64,000 nucleotides of DNA. Origin: Saccharomonospora viridis DSM 43017. Lineage in GTDB: Bacteria > Actinomycetota > Actinomycetes > Mycobacteriales > Pseudonocardiaceae. The stretch is from the NCBI RefSeq assembly GCF_000023865.1, contig NC_013159.1, positions 956,001 through 1,020,000 of the forward strand, read 5' to 3'. Shown piece by piece: positions 63,106 through 64,000 of the stretch. Both the position numbers and the translations under genes were made by a program. The notes under the pieces are model-generated. The model ran no database searches. It saw only the letters and a program-made list of their open reading frames with translations, and had not been told where the DNA came from. How positions within the stretch are numbered: position 1 is the first letter of the stretch; every line of letters starts with the position of its first letter.

Positions 63106-63995
63106 TGACAACAGTGAGCGACCACCAGGGGGAGCGCGAGAGCGCGGCGGAACCCGACGGGTCGGCGAAACTCAGCGGGAAGACATCCAGAGCGGGACGT
63201 AATCTTCCTGCGGCCATCGCTGTCGGGGTCGCGCTGGGGGCAGCGATCCTGGGGTCCTTATTCACCGTCCGCTACCTGTTCCTCGGGATCATCGCGGCGG
63301 CGATCGTGGTCGGCACCGTCGAGCTGGCGGCCGCGTTCCGGCGGGCGGCGGGTATCAGGGTCTCGCTGGTTCCCGTGCTCGTCGGTGGCCAGGCCATGAT
63401 CTGGTTGACGTGGCCGTTCGGGCAGCAGGGCGCGGTGACGGCGTTCGTCGTGACCGTGATCGGATGTCTGCTGTGGCGCCTGCCCTCGGGCGCGGACGGC
63501 TATCTGCGCGATGTGAGCGCCTCGGTGTTCGCGGCGGCCTATCTGCCGTTGTTCGCGTCGTTCGCCGCGATGCTGGTGTTGCCCGAGGACGGGGTCGGCA
63601 GGGTTCTGTCGTTCATGATCGTGGTCGTGGCGTGCGACACCGGCGGCTACGTGGCCGGGGTGTTGCGCGGCAGACATCCGATGGCACCGAAGATCAGTCC
63701 CAAGAAGACGTGGGAGGGCTTCGCGGGTTCGCTGTCCGCCGGAGTCATCGGTGGGGCGTTGTCGGTGACGTTGTTGCTCGACGGTCACGTGTGGGAGGGC
63801 ATCCTCTTCGGCGCGGCTGTCGTGCTCTCGGCCACGCTCGGTGATCTCATGGAGTCACTGCTCAAACGTGATCTTGGGATCAAGGACATGGGCAACACCC
63901 TGCCGGGGCACGGTGGGCTCATGGACCGTCTGGACTCCCTGCTGCCGTCGGCAGTCGTGTCGTGGCTGCTGCTGAGCGCGTTCGTACCCGTGTAG
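63105..63995 (+). CDS. cdsA: phosphatidate cytidylyltransferase
   Basis: A 296-residue membrane enzyme making CDP-diacylglycerol for phospholipid synthesis. A hydrophilic tail of about 33 residues is followed by about eight membrane segments; the signature reads SLLKRDLGIKDMGNTLPGHG then GLMDRLDSLL (about residues 250-280), and KISPKKTWEGFAG is the other conserved loop. The gene is complete, its stop lying five bases from the window edge. Confidence 0.96.
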   Translation: MTTVSDHQGERESAAEPDGSAKLSGKTSRAGRNLPAAIAVGVALGAAILGSLFTVRYLFLGIIAAAIVVGTVELAAAFRRAAGIRVSLVPVLVGGQAMIWLTWPFGQQGAVTAFVVTVIGCLLWRLPSGADGYLRDVSASVFAAAYLPLFASFAAMLVLPEDGVGRVLSFMIVVVACDTGGYVAGVLRGRHPMAPKISPKKTWEGFAGSLSAGVIGGALSVTLLLDGHVWEGILFGAAVVLSATLGDLMESLLKRDLGIKDMGNTLPGHGGLMDRLDSLLPSAVVSWLLLSAFVPV

Positions 63996-64000
63996 CAGAT

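Overview
The window is high-GC actinobacterial DNA with many GTG starts and Shine-Dalgarno sites of the GGAGG type. A complete mce operon, a WhiG-type sigma factor, a SepIVA-like coiled-coil protein and the conserved rsmD-coaD-yceD-rpmF-rnc-mutM-smc-ftsY-ffh-rpsP-rimM-trmD-rplS-lepB-rnhB-dprA-xerC-whiG-rpsB-tsf-pyrH-frr-cdsA order point to a mycelial, sporulating actinomycete. My best guess is Pseudonocardiaceae, for example a Saccharomonospora relative; this is inference from protein style and gene order, not a database match.

Region by region. 1-169: the 3' end of a PucR-type regulator. 263-9444 (minus strand): an mce lipid-import operon in the order yrbEA, yrbEB, mceA to mceF and two Mce-associated proteins, with nearly every junction overlapping. 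9915-13221 (plus): three secreted proteins of unknown role, two of which seem to share a C-terminal domain, transcribed divergently from the mce operon. 13248-16206 (minus): a SagB-like nitroreductase and a HelD/HelR-type RNA polymerase-recycling helicase. 16301-21024 (plus): rsmD, coaD, a SepIVA-like protein, yceD, rpmF, rnc and mutM. 21109-25891 is accessory: a PadR/HAAS membrane pair, a GSP17M-like protein, a ROK regulator, a proline-rich membrane protein and acylphosphatase. 26164-35153 holds smc and ftsY around an anmK-SSS symporter operon that carries a DasR-like box on its promoter. 35257-43344 is a second accessory block: ECF sigma plus LCP protein, an IclR regulator divergent from malate synthase, an LpqN-like lipoprotein, an orphan pxpA, a PNPOx-fold protein, a FhuF-like protein and an RlmA-type methyltransferase. 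44092-63995 returns to core genes from ffh to cdsA, with an amidohydrolase and two CPBP proteases after ffh.

How the genes work together. The core genes serve ribosome biogenesis and translation (RsmD, L32, S16, KhpA, RimM, TrmD, L19, S2, EF-Ts, RRF, RlmA-type), protein export (FtsY, Ffh, LepB), nucleic-acid maintenance (RNase III, MutM, SMC, RNase HII, DprA, YifB, XerC) and lipid or UMP supply (CdsA, PyrH). Accessory genes suggest recycling of cell-wall amino sugars (AnmK plus symporter under a dre-like operator), glyoxylate metabolism under an IclR repressor, and envelope lipid uptake (Mce).

I found no insertion sequences, prophage genes, CRISPR arrays, tRNAs or rRNAs. The most unusual features are a 21-bp tandem repeat family at two distant intergenic sites, the three-gene secreted cluster, a 747-base gene-free stretch before ffh with a long inverted repeat, the dre-like site over the anmK promoter, and phased twin boxes at the iclR/aceB promoter. 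Starts, operators and promoters were read by eye and are predictions.
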